The notes below the pieces were generated by a model, which saw only the letters and a program-made list of their open reading frames with translations, was not told the DNA's origin and did not search any database. A DNA stretch of 5,164 bases from an uncultured Prevotellaceae bacterium (GTDB lineage Bacteria; Bacteroidota; Bacteroidia; Bacteroidales; Bacteroidaceae), in assembly GCA_947306605.1 (NCBI GenBank), contig CAMZHB010000141.1, positions 1 to 5,164 of the forward strand, read 5' to 3'. Shown here one piece after another: positions 4,359 to 5,164 of this stretch (its first letter is position 1; every line of letters begins with the position of its first letter). A program made the translations under genes and the position numbers.

Positions 4359-5164
4359 ATGATTCTTTTAGGATTGCTCGCTGGAGCTTCTTTGGCCGTA
4401 GGTTGTGGTGCCGCCGGTTACCTCTGGTATAAGCGTACCTCGTCACTACCGTCAGAGAAAAATAGTGCCCCTCTTCCCGAGCTTTCCGACGTGCTGCCCT
4501 CAGGACATATCCTGTCTTCGTTTAACTATGAACATCGCCATGAGAGGGACTACGGTTTGTCTTATATTTCTCAGAAATCGTGTTATTCCTATCAAGATGT
4601 GCCCTTGGATTACGTGGGAGACGTTGTGGCAGCGTGTTTCGATGTTTTTGACGAAAGGTATTATTCTAAGAAAAAAGCACAGGAAAGCAGTCTTTCTGAT
4701 GCAGAGATAAGAGAGCTGTGGCACGCTGAGAATGAAGAGGCGCAACGTGTGGGAGCGTTCATGCACCGCCAGCTTAACAATATGCTTTTGGACAAGTATT
4801 ATCAGTTCTCGATGACTTACTCGTACGTTGGGGAATATACGAAGGTATCCAAGATGATTTCGATTGTCGATGAAGCCAATCAGTTTAATGAATTCCTCAA
4901 AGAGAATGAGTTACGTCCATATCGCTCCATGTGGGTGATATATGACGAGGTGTCGAGGTTGGTCGGAACGATAGACCTGTTGGCGTTGAATGCCGCGGGC
5001 CGACACGTCATGTTCAATTGGACGCGGAGCCATACGCTGGGCGAGGAAACCGCCGACGGTTTTTTGGTGAACAACGAGAGCTATGGGAGCACTGGAAAAG
5101 GCGTTTTCCGTCACGTTCCAGACAGTCCATTTCATCGTGAAGCCCTTCAGATGAGCGTTCTTCG
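4359..5164 (+). CDS. Membrane-anchored PD-(D/E)XK nuclease-like protein with degenerate catalytic site, cut by window edge
   Basis: The frame is open for 268 codons from ATG 4359, which directly follows an in-frame TGA, to the right edge. Residues 2-23 are one hydrophobic segment (ILLGLLAGASLAVGCGAAGYLW) followed by Y-K-R, so the rest probably faces the cytoplasm; L-A-V-G-C (12-16) is only a poor lipobox. The domain from about 126 onward resembles the PD-(D/E)XK family of MGME1-like and large-virus nucleases: G132-A-F-M-H136, I-Y-D-E-V-S-R-L-V-G-T-I-D-L-L (194-208, D206 the first catalytic acid), and F-R-H-V-P-D-S-P-F-H (250-259) leading to A-L-Q-M-S-V-L (262-268, Q264). Where relatives have D-W-K-R-S this protein has N220-W-T222-R-S, so both the second acid and the lysine are lost. 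It is therefore probably inactive as a nuclease and may bind nucleic acid or a partner. Likely co-transcribed with the upstream regulator. Fold assignment moderate, function unknown. Confidence 0.6.
   Translation, partial: MILLGLLAGASLAVGCGAAGYLWYKRTSSLPSEKNSAPLPELSDVLPSGHILSSFNYEHRHERDYGLSYISQKSCYSYQDVPLDYVGDVVAACFDVFDERYYSKKKAQESSLSDAEIRELWHAENEEAQRVGAFMHRQLNNMLLDKYYQFSMTYSYVGEYTKVSKMISIVDEANQFNEFLKENELRPYRSMWVIYDEVSRLVGTIDLLALNAAGRHVMFNWTRSHTLGEETADGFLVNNESYGSTGKGVFRHVPDSPFHREALQMSVL

Overview
The window looks like a chromosomal segment from a Bacteroidales-type bacterium (Bacteroides/Prevotella relatives). The signs are exact TAnnTTTG promoter -7 elements, start codons without clear Shine-Dalgarno sequences, a short Bacteroidetes-type AMP nucleosidase, and an XRE regulator with a C-terminal tail I recognise from that phylum. 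Taxonomy below order is not resolved from the sequence.

Left part (1-1222, minus strand): the N-terminal 225 codons of a secreted S41-type protease, cut by the window edge. Upstream of it lies a complete 149-residue protein with the HsdR N-terminal (PD-(D/E)XK) fold, with D74, E89 and K91 in place. A perfect 8-bp inverted repeat and an A/T-rich terminator-like hairpin sit between them.

Centre (1279-3083, plus strand): AMP nucleosidase overlaps holA (DNA polymerase III delta) by one base (TAATG), so the two are probably co-transcribed and translationally coupled. They end at a clear rho-independent terminator. The 56-bp gap between the HsdR-N gene and amn carries two promoter elements that face each other, so the two 5' leaders are predicted to overlap.

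Right part (3149-5164): about 680 bp without a convincing gene follows. It is rich in dyads and in copies of a TTTGAAA/TTTC motif, including a 13-bp perfect inverted pair around a roughly 300-bp segment and a strong hairpin. A Bacteroidetes-type promoter then precedes an XRE-family regulator. After 37 bp comes a gene cut by the right edge, encoding an N-terminally membrane-anchored protein with a PD-(D/E)XK nuclease-like domain. Its expected catalytic D-W-K is N-W-T, so it reads as a probable pseudo-nuclease.

The least ordinary parts are this regulator plus degenerate nuclease pair, the repeat-rich intergenic region before it, and the face-to-face promoters. The amn-holA block is housekeeping. 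I see no mobile element, CRISPR array, tRNA or rRNA.
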